Below are positions 42,682 through 50,166 of a DNA stretch of 64,000 nucleotides, piece by piece (the stretch's first letter is position 1; each line of letters starts with the position of its first letter). Under the pieces are notes generated by a model, which saw nothing but the letters and a program-made list of their open reading frames with translations, was not told where the DNA came from and searched no databases. Source of the DNA: Phycisphaerales bacterium (GTDB lineage: Bacteria > Planctomycetota > Phycisphaerae > Sedimentisphaerales > Anaerobacaceae); assembly GCA_030602885.1 (NCBI GenBank), contig JAUVYV010000010.1, positions 24,338-88,337 on the forward strand, given 5' to 3'. A program made the position numbers and the translations under genes.

Positions 42682-44139
42682 CTACTGTTCCAGTTTTCCT
42701 GAATAATACTTCTGTTTCAACCCATCGAGACGCCTCTCATAGTACTCGAACTGGCTTCCAAACTCGCGATTGAAGGCATAGCCGTTCCACCATTCACGGC
42801 AGTTCATTTCCAGTAAGATATCGATAACATCTTTTTCGGTCATACCCATCGGCCTTTTCGGATAGCGATCCCAGAAGCCAACTGTATTGGAGATTCCATA
42901 CTTTCTCACCTGATACCGCAGGTACGGGTCATTAGCCGACTTAATCTTAACGCTCTCGCCATATAGAGTCGCATCACAATAAGAATCGATGTTAGGAATG
43001 GTAGCTACCGGAGTGCCAAGGCTCGTCCCATGATATACTATCACCCCGTCTTCACCAAAGAGCTGCCTTAACCGTCTGATCATCTCCCAGTTCAAGAGTT
43101 TGTTATCGAGCTTTCTGCCTGCGGCGTCAACTGACAAACCGTCAATATAGACTCCATCTGTCCCGTATTGTTCGTGCACAGCCTTCACTTGGTTGTAAAA
43201 AGCCTCGGGGTCGTTGTGTCTTGATAGAAAGTAAAACAAAGAGCAATGAAGAACCACCTTCATACCATACTCGTGAGCAGTGTATATTAACCTTTTCAGC
43301 TCGCTTGGATTGCCGACGATATAAGGCCCATAAGGCCCTGCCGACTCCCACAGACCGTTGTGTTGGATCGCCAGTATATCCAGTTTTGTTGACCACCGCC
43401 TGATTGTGCTGGCCGGGGGCATTTGACCGAAAGGATAGACATTGGGATTCCCTTGTCCGGTCGTGACAACAAAATGCAACCCGAAAGATTTTGACCAATC
43501 AAATCTTTTTCCCGGGAATACCGCTAACATTACACGCTCATCTCTGTTCAATACATATTCAGCAATCCAGTCCTTCCTATCAAGTTCGACCCGTCTGATT
43601 TCGTAGCCAGCATCATGCCGCTGAGGGTATATTTCCATTCCGCCAAACTCGTCTATCAGCAGCAACTCTCCACTGTTTTTATAACGACCCCTGTAATCTG
43701 GTCTAAAGTTCCCCTTGCATTGGACAGTCATCCTGGTTGTTGGAGCTATTATACAAGTCGAGTCGCCATAGATCCCCATCTTCATATATTCCGACCAGAA
43801 CAGAATATGATCCTCATTGGATTCTACATTTATGAAATTGGGTTCATTCTCGAAATCAATCTCCGCAAGCAATCTGCGCTTTTTAGCATCCAGACCCTGA
43901 TACAGTTTAAGGGCGCCGTTTACATACTCAAACCGCGCACCAGTGGTTTCAATCAAAAACGATCCATTTGCAAAATAGGCGTTTTCGATGCGCATCCCCA
44001 TCAGCGTCGAGTTGCCTTGTATGAAAACATCATTAATATCATAGGCCCCCTCACAGAGATGAGAAATGCCAATTAAAAAACCGACTAAGAAGAGGATTTG
44101 TAAGCTACTGAGTTTCATATGAATGTCGTTCGATTTCAC
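42682..44139 (-). CDS. Secreted TIM-barrel protein, glycoside-hydrolase-like
   Basis: The 485-residue protein has a signal sequence (about 9-31, ending HLCEGAYD). A beta-rich N-terminal domain (35-225) follows and then a TIM-barrel-like domain (240-470): LDILAIQHNGLWE, YGMKVVLHCSLFYF, GTDGVYIDGLSVDAAGR, DGVIVYHGTSLG, and DSYCDATLYGES. The strand-end acidic residues (DGVYIDGL and YGESVK) could be the catalytic pair, as in clan-D type glycosidases, but the family is not certain. It may trim or cleave the polysaccharide made by the operon. It lies between the epimerase and the flippase genes. Confidence 0.75.
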   Translation of the reverse strand: MKSNDIHMKLSSLQILFLVGFLIGISHLCEGAYDINDVFIQGNSTLMGMRIENAYFANGSFLIETTGARFEYVNGALKLYQGLDAKKRRLLAEIDFENEPNFINVESNEDHILFWSEYMKMGIYGDSTCIIAPTTRMTVQCKGNFRPDYRGRYKNSGELLLIDEFGGMEIYPQRHDAGYEIRRVELDRKDWIAEYVLNRDERVMLAVFPGKRFDWSKSFGLHFVVTTGQGNPNVYPFGQMPPASTIRRWSTKLDILAIQHNGLWESAGPYGPYIVGNPSELKRLIYTAHEYGMKVVLHCSLFYFLSRHNDPEAFYNQVKAVHEQYGTDGVYIDGLSVDAAGRKLDNKLLNWEMIRRLRQLFGEDGVIVYHGTSLGTPVATIPNIDSYCDATLYGESVKIKSANDPYLRYQVRKYGISNTVGFWDRYPKRPMGMTEKDVIDILLEMNCREWWNGYAFNREFGSQFEYYERRLDGLKQKYYSGKLEQ

Positions 44140-44192
44140 TCGTATCTGATATTTGCATAGAAGATAGAAAAGGCAAGTTCGTTCCTTGTCTT

Positions 44193-45146
44193 CTACATAT
44201 CCTTGAACATGCTGCCAAGCGTTTCCTCTAGGCTTCTATTGGACTCCCACTCAATAGCTGCTTTGATTTTCGAAATACTTGGCAGCCGGCGTAGCATGTC
44301 GTCGATGGCTTTGCCGTAAGCCTGTTCGTAAGGGACAAACCTCTTCTCGCTTTTGCTTTTGGTTAGTTCGATCACCCTGTCCGCAAGCTGTTCAATTGTC
44401 ACCTCCTCGGTTGAGCCGACATTGAAGACGCCTCCCGATGTAGCGTTGCTGTCCATAAGACCAATCAGCGCTTCAACAACGTCACCTACATAGCAGAAGC
44501 ACCGGCTTTGCTTGCCCGTGCCGTAAATCGTTATCGGCTCATTCCTTAGCGCCTGCTGGATAAACCTCGGCACCACCATACCATACTGTCCCGTCTGCCT
44601 CGGTCCTATCGTATTAAACAACCGCGCTATCACAACGTCCAGGCCGTATTGGTCGTGATACGCCAGTGCCAAAAACTCATCTATCGCCTTACTGCACGCA
44701 TAAGACCATCGCGAAAAACGTGTACTGCCGAGAACCGTATCGTCATCCTCCTTAAACGGAACCTTCTCGCTCTTGCCGTAAACTTCGCTCGTCGAGGCAA
44801 TCAGCACCTTCCTGCCGAACTTGTTCGCCGTCTCCAGAACCACCTCCGTGCCGTGTATGTTCGTCTCTATCGTATGCACGGGCCTGTCAACAATAAGCTG
44901 AACACCAACCGCCGCCGCCAAGTGATAAACAACCTCGCAACGCTGAATCAATATGTGCATCGTCTCACTGTTGCGCACGCTATCCCGCACAAACTCGACT
45001 TTTCCCGCCTTAACCAACTCGGCAATATTCTCGAATCTGCCCGTACTCAGGTCATCGACGACAACCACATCATGGCTGTCGCACGCCAGCCGCTCCGCTA
45101 AATGTGACCCGATAAACCCCGCTCCACCTGTAATTAATGCCTTCAT
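44193..45146 (-). CDS. NAD-dependent epimerase/dehydratase (UDP-sugar epimerase/decarboxylase type SDR)
   Basis: The 317-residue extended SDR begins ALITGGAGFIGSHLAERLA with the NAD-binding G-x-x-G-x-x-G. It has VVVDDLSTGRFEN, the YHLAAAVGVQL strand, TSEVYGK, and the catalytic Y-x-x-x-K in WSYACSKAIDEFLAL. ARLFNTIGPRQTGQYGMVVPRFIQQAL and the sugar-binding IYGTGKQSRCFCYVGDVVEAL follow. The last motifs match UDP-glucuronate decarboxylase (UXS-like) or dTDP-glucose/UDP-GlcNAc epimerase enzymes; I cannot separate them. It is the first gene of the glycan operon and supplies a nucleotide sugar. Confidence 0.9.
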   Translation of the reverse strand: MKALITGGAGFIGSHLAERLACDSHDVVVVDDLSTGRFENIAELVKAGKVEFVRDSVRNSETMHILIQRCEVVYHLAAAVGVQLIVDRPVHTIETNIHGTEVVLETANKFGRKVLIASTSEVYGKSEKVPFKEDDDTVLGSTRFSRWSYACSKAIDEFLALAYHDQYGLDVVIARLFNTIGPRQTGQYGMVVPRFIQQALRNEPITIYGTGKQSRCFCYVGDVVEALIGLMDSNATSGGVFNVGSTEEVTIEQLADRVIELTKSKSEKRFVPYEQAYGKAIDDMLRRLPSISKIKAAIEWESNRSLEETLGSMFKDM

Positions 45147-45660
45147 ATTTCTCCTGAGTCAGCCTATTCGCTAACCAGCACCCAAATTATCAACCCCGGC
45201 GCGCCGGGACTAATCAATAATCAATTTTTGACAGACTCCGTCCCCGTCGGCTGCGCAGAAAAGCTAACATAGCCTCCCTGCCGGTTCCTGCTCAAATGGG
45301 ACTGCTTTGTTCAACGGTCAGAATATATGGACTTGACCATCAGTTCTCTACAGCATAAGTATCGACAAACAAAGAACATAGCTTTAAGAATACGGGCCTG
45401 TAAAAACCCGTGCGCGCGATGCTCTCTATACGCAAAAAAGTCCCATAAGTTCACCTGACACCACCACCGCCGGCCCCATCCCAAACCGCAGTCTGTGAAC
45501 GCAAAACACACAATAAACAAAGGCAGCATAACTTGGCTATGCCGCCTCTCAACGGTACCGAAAACGCCATTTTTATCGGCCTTTTACTCGGAACCCTCCG
45601 AGCGACCGCAATCGTTCAGATACTATCCTCGAAATCCGCTCCTGTCACACACCTCGAATG
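45147..45660. other. Leader and spacer upstream of the glycan operon
   Basis: This 514-base gap holds no convincing gene. Close to the operon start, CCCGGCGCGCCGGG at 45195-45208 is a perfect 14-base palindrome within an AT-rich stretch, 49 bases before the epimerase ATG; it could be an operator or RNA hairpin. Two further small hairpins lie at 45392-45411 (ACGGG/CCCGT) and 45523-45547 (GGCAGCATA/TATGCCGCC). The last one is about 115 bases downstream of the URO-D gene and could slow or end its transcript. A minus-strand open frame at 45311-45529 has no ribosome-binding site or recognisable features. Confidence 0.5.
45195..45208. promoter_or_regulatory. Perfect 14-bp palindrome in the leader of the glycan operon
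   Basis: CCCGGCGCGCCGGG reads the same on both strands, in an otherwise AT-rich leader with TTGATTATTGATT on the operon-sense strand. Its position 49 bases before the first ATG suits a regulator site or an early hairpin. It may also be chance. Confidence 0.35.
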
Positions 45661-46689
45661 CTATGCTCGCCTCTCCCGCACGCAGTCAATCATCGCAATA
45701 TAGTTCTCCCACGGCACATATTCGGGAACACTGTTCCCCGTCCCCAGCGCATAGCCGCCCCTCTTCTCAGTCCTGCCTAACATAGCTTCGCATCGCTCTC
45801 TGATTTGCTCAGGCCGCGACCGGCACATAAAGTCCATATCAATCCCACCCAAAATCGCTATCCTGTCCCCCCACCGCTCATAAGCTTCTTCAACAGGCAA
45901 AATCGCATCCTCGAACGAGTGCTTCGCATCGTACCCGATATCGTCAATGACATCGTCCATCACCTCATCTAAATTGCCGCACGAATGAAGTATCGACGGC
46001 TTGCCAGCCGTGTGAATCACCTCAACTATCCTCTTGTGCCACGGTATCACGTATTGCCGCATCTGAGCAGGCGACAGCATTGTCCCCGTCTTGAATCCCC
46101 AGTCGTCGTTCGATATCACAGCGCCGACGCTTTCGTATGGTGCGCAAATTTCGTAGTACCGCACCAACCGCCCTCCCACCGCATCGAATATATCCTTCGC
46201 TAACTCCGCGTCATCAACCAACATCATACAAAGCGACTCGAACCCGACCAGCGCAATCACATTCTCCAACACGCCGCAAGGCCCATACACTATCAGCTTC
46301 ATTCCGTCCACCAGCACATTCTTTGCCTTCTCCAGACGCGAGTAATCGTATGCATCCGGCTCAGGCCAGTCGTACGACTCAAAACTCTTGCGGTCACGGA
46401 TAGCGCTCCCGGCATTCAACGAAATCGTCTTCTTCTTTTCAACTTCCTCCACCTCAAAACTCATCTCTGAACCAAGAACCGTCAGGTAGTCATACCCCGC
46501 CTTCGCAAACGCCTCCATCACCACGCCATCTACCGACCCCCATCTCCAGTCCCTGCCCTCCTCGCCAAGCTCCTTGCCCGTAAGCTTTTCATAGAACGGC
46601 TGATTCAAAAAAAACTCGAACAGCGTCGGCCGCTCCGGCCTCTCTCTTCCCAGCACCTGCAAAAGGTTTTCAAACCTCGGCTCGCTCAT
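45661..46689 (-). CDS. Uroporphyrinogen decarboxylase (URO-D) family protein
   Basis: The 342-residue protein belongs to the URO-D superfamily but not to the HemE branch. The typical HemE N-terminal PVW-M-R-Q-A-G-R motif is missing. A Zn-binding-like HSCGNLDEV near 235 and a downstream FEDAILPVEEA, with GGIDMDFM, resemble cobalamin-dependent methyltransferases such as MtaA/MtbA. Many planctomycetes carry numerous copies of this type with unknown methyl donors. No corrinoid protein gene is adjacent. It is preceded by the htrA gene on the same strand. Confidence 0.82.
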   Translation of the reverse strand: MSEPRFENLLQVLGRERPERPTLFEFFLNQPFYEKLTGKELGEEGRDWRWGSVDGVVMEAFAKAGYDYLTVLGSEMSFEVEEVEKKKTISLNAGSAIRDRKSFESYDWPEPDAYDYSRLEKAKNVLVDGMKLIVYGPCGVLENVIALVGFESLCMMLVDDAELAKDIFDAVGGRLVRYYEICAPYESVGAVISNDDWGFKTGTMLSPAQMRQYVIPWHKRIVEVIHTAGKPSILHSCGNLDEVMDDVIDDIGYDAKHSFEDAILPVEEAYERWGDRIAILGGIDMDFMCRSRPEQIRERCEAMLGRTEKRGGYALGTGNSVPEYVPWENYIAMIDCVRERRA

Positions 46690-46748
46690 TTTACCTCTCT
46701 CAAACCGTGGCTGCTCTGATTCGAATTCTTTCGACCGTCTTAATTTGC

Positions 46749-48233
46749 CTACCGAGTCAGATTCAGTACCACAAGGCCGCGATAGCGTCCGTCGTCAACA
46801 AGGAGCAGGACATTGCCTGTTTCAGCGGCTTTCGCTATAGCATCGTTGAATTCTTCTACCGTTTCGACCGTTTTACGGTCAACTTCCATAATGAGCATAC
46901 CTGCAGTGATGCCCTTTCTTGCGGCCTGTGAGCCGGGCTCTACCCTTGTTACGACGACACCGGTCTGTCCTTCAAAGCCGAGGCGTTTTGCAAGCTCTTC
47001 AGTGAGATTTCCGACCTCGAAGCCGAGCTTGTCGAGGGTTTCGGAGGTTGTCTTGCCTGCCTTGGCACCGGAGGAGCGTTCGCCGAGCTTGGCGGTGATG
47101 GTCTTTTCTTTGCCGTTTCGTATGATTTTAAGCTCGACTTCAGTGTCGGGTTTTTTCATGGCGATTTTATTTCTGAAATCATTTGCCTTATCGACTTTTT
47201 CACCGTCGAATTCGGTGATAACGTCATAGCGTTCAAGGCCGGCCTTTTCCGCGGCGGAGTCTTCTATCACTTCTGTTACGACGAGTCCGCTGTTCTGATC
47301 GACCTCAAGTGATTTGGCAAGGTCAGGGTTCATTTCCCTCACGTAAACGCCGAGCACGGAGCGAACCAACGGCTCTCCTTTTACGAGCCGGTCATAGACG
47401 AACGTTGCCATATTGCTGGGGATGGCCAAGCCGATGCCAATGTTACCGCCGGGGCCGATGATGGCGGTGTTAATTCCGACGACTTTGCCGTCCAGATTGA
47501 GCAAAGGCCCGCCGGAATTTCCCGGATTTATTGCTGCATCGGTCTGGATAAAGTCCTGGTACTCCAGCTCATCGATGATGCCGCTTCTTCCTTTTGCGCT
47601 GACGATACCAGCGGTGACAGTGTGGCTCAGGCCGAAGGGATTACCGATGGCGATTACCCATTCGCCGACCTCGAGCTTGTCGGAATCGGCCAGCTCGAGG
47701 GTATTGAGATTTTCGGCGTCAATTTTTATCACGGCAACTTCCGTGCCGGGGTCTGTGCCGATGAGTTTTGCCTGGAATTCCTGTCCGTCGAGGAGCGTGA
47801 CGGTGATATTTTCGGCATCTTTGACGACATGGTTGTTGGTGAGGATGTAACCGTCGGCGGAGACTATAAAACCCGAGCCCTGAACGGGTCGGTATGCCTT
47901 TCTTTCCTGCTGCCGGGGTCTTTGCTGCCGGAAGCGTCTGCCAAAGAATTGCTCGAAGAAGTCGTCGTCGAAGAAGGGGTCGCCAAAGGGCCAGTCGGGG
48001 CTTTGTGAGTACCGCTGTGTAACGACTTGGTTGGCACTGATTCCGACGACCGCAGGGGAGGCCTTTTCGGCGATTGAAGCAAAGGCCTTGCCCATCTGGC
48101 GAAGCGTGTCAATGCTTTTGGAATCCTCGGCAAGAGCCGACAACGGGGCCAAAAACAACAGAGCGGCGAAAACGACGGAAATCAGGTTACGTTTTGAAGC
48201 AGCGTTTCTTCTACAATGCAAAACAGCTTCCAT
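46749..48233 (-). CDS. htrA: DegP/HtrA-family periplasmic serine protease, catalytic Asp replaced by Glu
   Basis: This is a 494-residue Do/HtrA-like protease and chaperone of envelope quality control. The signal peptide is residues 1-35. The trypsin-like domain has His135 (LTNNHVVKDA) and Ser240 (NPGNSGGPLLN), and the loop between the helical start and the protease domain is rich in Phe, Asp and Gln (PFGDPFFDDDFFEQFFGRR). Two PDZ domains follow at about 275-380 and 390-485. By spacing from both partners (30 and 105 residues, as in E. coli DegP) the catalytic Asp is Glu165 (DPGTEVAVIK). GAGAGGTCAACA before the ATG is a good ribosome-binding site. Confidence 0.92.
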   Translation of the reverse strand: MEAVLHCRRNAASKRNLISVVFAALLFLAPLSALAEDSKSIDTLRQMGKAFASIAEKASPAVVGISANQVVTQRYSQSPDWPFGDPFFDDDFFEQFFGRRFRQQRPRQQERKAYRPVQGSGFIVSADGYILTNNHVVKDAENITVTLLDGQEFQAKLIGTDPGTEVAVIKIDAENLNTLELADSDKLEVGEWVIAIGNPFGLSHTVTAGIVSAKGRSGIIDELEYQDFIQTDAAINPGNSGGPLLNLDGKVVGINTAIIGPGGNIGIGLAIPSNMATFVYDRLVKGEPLVRSVLGVYVREMNPDLAKSLEVDQNSGLVVTEVIEDSAAEKAGLERYDVITEFDGEKVDKANDFRNKIAMKKPDTEVELKIIRNGKEKTITAKLGERSSGAKAGKTTSETLDKLGFEVGNLTEELAKRLGFEGQTGVVVTRVEPGSQAARKGITAGMLIMEVDRKTVETVEEFNDAIAKAAETGNVLLLVDDGRYRGLVVLNLTR

Positions 48234-48411
48234 TGTTGACCTCTCAATTCATCAAAATAATAATAAAATCGTTCGAATTCGGACCTCACAAATGTGGACT
48301 TCATCACGGGAACTTTATACGATTCTACTAAAGGGAAGTTCGGCTGGTCAACGCCTTTTCCGACGGCAAAACACAAACACTAAGGAATTCGAGAATTTTT
48401 GAAATTGGCGA

Positions 48412-48439
48412 TTGACACACCGGGGTCTGTGGGCACAAT
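48412..48439 (+). promoter_or_regulatory. Candidate promoter of the YbaK-type gene
   Basis: A perfect -35 hexamer TTGACA at 48412-48417 is followed, 16 bases later, by CACAAT at 48434-48439. The predicted transcript start is near 48446, about 48 bases before the ATG. This is the divergent region between htrA and the deacylase gene. Confidence 0.4.
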
Positions 48440-48493
48440 GGATAGCCGGCGTAGCCGATTAGGGATTCGTACATTTGCCTTGGAGGGCATGAC

Positions 48494-48958
48494 ATGGGAG
48501 TGTTAGACTTTCTTAGCAAGGGAGGCGTCAAGTACGAGGTTACCGAACACAAGCCCACATTCAGCGCCCAGCAGATGGCGGCGGTCGAGCACGAGCCGGG
48601 CAGGTATGTGGCCAAACCGGTAATTGTCAAGGCCGACAGCGAGTACATAATGTGCGTCCTTGCCGCCAGCGCCAAGATCGACTTAGGCAAGCTGAAAAAG
48701 CAATTAGCAACCAAGTCGGTGGAGCTGGCTGAGGAAGAGGAAATCAGCAAGCTGTTCGGTGACTGTGAGCTGGGGGCTGAGCCGCCGTTTGGGAACTTGT
48801 ACGACCTGCCCACCTACATGGACAAGATGCTGGAAGACGACGACCACATAATGTTCCAGGCGGGCTCGCACGAGAAGGCGGTTCGGATGAGCATGGCGGA
48901 CTATCGCAGGCTCGTCAAGCCGAAGGTGATTGAATTCAGCTACCAAATGACCTCGTGA
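48494..48958 (+). CDS. YbaK/ProX-type aminoacyl-tRNA deacylase domain protein
   Basis: The 154-residue protein has the YbaK/EbsC fold: YEVTEHKPTFSAQQMAAVEHEPGRYVAKPVIVKADSEYIMCVLAA, then KIDLGKLKKQL and GDCELGAEPPFGNLYDLPTYMDKML. The block with G-x-x-P-P-F-G matches the substrate-pocket loop of free-standing editing factors that hydrolyse mischarged tRNA (YbaK acts on Cys-tRNA-Pro, ProXp-ala on Ala-tRNA-Pro). Which one it edits cannot be read. A GGAGGGCATGAC sequence supplies a ribosome-binding site for the ATG. Confidence 0.88.
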   Translation: MGVLDFLSKGGVKYEVTEHKPTFSAQQMAAVEHEPGRYVAKPVIVKADSEYIMCVLAASAKIDLGKLKKQLATKSVELAEEEEISKLFGDCELGAEPPFGNLYDLPTYMDKMLEDDDHIMFQAGSHEKAVRMSMADYRRLVKPKVIEFSYQMTS

Positions 48959-48988
48959 CAAGACACTTGTCTTTGGATGCACAAGAAA

Positions 48989-49011
48989 AGTCCCCGCCGA
49001 TGGCGGGGACT
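48989..49011. terminator. Rho-independent terminator between convergent genes
   Basis: A perfect stem AGTCCCCGCC-GAT-GGCGGGGACT (48989-49011) lies between the deacylase gene and the aminotransferase gene. On the minus strand it is followed by a U-rich stretch (ACTTTTCTTG), which suits termination of the aminotransferase transcript. On the plus strand the U-run is weaker. Confidence 0.65.
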
Positions 49012-49054
49012 CATTCGCGATTATTCTTTGCGCTATAGCTTTGGGGTCAGGTTC

Positions 49055-50143
49055 CTATCCTGTTTCCTCATCGATCCAGGCGAGCAGCTCGGCGAGGTCG
49101 TCGAGGTTGATGTCACCCATGTGAGCAATTCTAAAGGTCTGCTCTTTCAGCTTGCCGTAGCCGTTTCCGAATACGGTGTTGTGCTTTTCCTGCACGGCTT
49201 TTATTGTCTTTGCGACGTTGATGCCTTTGGTGTTCTTGACGGCTGTGAGTGTATTCGAGGCATATTTTTCTTCACAGAACAGGTCGAATTTTTCTTTTGC
49301 CCAGGCCCTTACGAAGTCGGCCATTTCTTTGTGCCTTTTCCAGACGTTCTCCATTCCCTCTTTGACAAGCTTGTGGCACTGGTAGTTCAGGGCCATTATA
49401 TGCGGGATGTTGGGAGTGACGAGGGTCTGGTTTTTCTCGGCGGATTTCGCCCAGGCGAGGAAGTCGAAATAGTATCCCCTGTCAGGGACGGTCTTTGCCT
49501 TCTCCAGTGCGCGGTTGCTTACGGCGGCGACGGTCAGTCCGGGCGGTATCGCGAATGCCTTCTGGACGGAGGCAAAGGCAACGTCCCAGCCGAGCTCATC
49601 GAAATGCATCGGCAGGCCTATCATGGCGCTGACGGCATCGACAAAAACCAGCACGTCCGGGTATTTTTCCTTCATCATCTTGCTGATATCGCAGACGGGA
49701 TTTGTCAGACCCGTACTTGTCTCGTTGTAAACGAGTGTAATCGCAGCATAATTGCCGGAGGCGAGTTTTTCATCAATCAATTCCGGTGTCGTGGCAGTTC
49801 CCCACTCGACCTTCAGCTCTTCGACTTCCCTGCCGCAGCTCTTTGCAACGGAAGACCATTTGTCACTGAAGGCGCCGCACATTGTGCACAGGACGGTTTC
49901 ATCGGGCGCGACGCAGTTGCGAATCGCGGCCTCCCAGATTCCCGAGGCCGAGGAGGTTGAGATAAAAACATTCTGCTCGGTGAAGAGCAGCTTTTTCAGC
50001 ATATCGACGGTTTCGCCGTGAATCTGGGCGTACTCTTTTCCCCTGTGTCCGAGCGTCGGGCGCGCAAGCTGTTGAAGGACGTCATCTTTGACCAGGACAG
50101 GTCCGGGGATGAACAGTCTCGGCGGGTTTTTCCAATCTACCAT
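49055..50143 (-). CDS. Class V aminotransferase (serine-pyruvate / alanine-glyoxylate type)
   Basis: The 362-residue PLP enzyme has the fold-type I class V pattern: LFIPGPVLVKDDVLQQLARPTLGHRG at the start, STSSASGIWEAAIRN, HFDELGWDVAFASVQKAFAIPPG with the Schiff-base Lys in SVQKAF, and LAFVDAVSAMIG-type strands (VLVFVDAVSAMIGLP). It resembles the aminotransferase linked to a phosphoserine pathway in bacteria where a DUF1015 gene follows serC-like and serA genes; that gene is immediately upstream here. No serA is in the window. Its substrate could be phosphoserine, serine or alanine. Confidence 0.85.
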   Translation of the reverse strand: MVDWKNPPRLFIPGPVLVKDDVLQQLARPTLGHRGKEYAQIHGETVDMLKKLLFTEQNVFISTSSASGIWEAAIRNCVAPDETVLCTMCGAFSDKWSSVAKSCGREVEELKVEWGTATTPELIDEKLASGNYAAITLVYNETSTGLTNPVCDISKMMKEKYPDVLVFVDAVSAMIGLPMHFDELGWDVAFASVQKAFAIPPGLTVAAVSNRALEKAKTVPDRGYYFDFLAWAKSAEKNQTLVTPNIPHIMALNYQCHKLVKEGMENVWKRHKEMADFVRAWAKEKFDLFCEEKYASNTLTAVKNTKGINVAKTIKAVQEKHNTVFGNGYGKLKEQTFRIAHMGDINLDDLAELLAWIDEETG

Positions 50144-50166
50144 TTCATTAGCTCCTGCGAAAAACG

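Noticed and set aside
44140..44192. A separate promoter between the epimerase and the TIM-barrel genes
   Set aside because: The 53-base gap shows no -35/-10 pair, so a continuous transcript is simpler.
45311..45529. Minus-strand 72-codon ORF in the glycan leader
   Set aside because: Its Trp/Cys/Phe-rich composition, the absence of a ribosome-binding site and unrelated sequence suggest chance.
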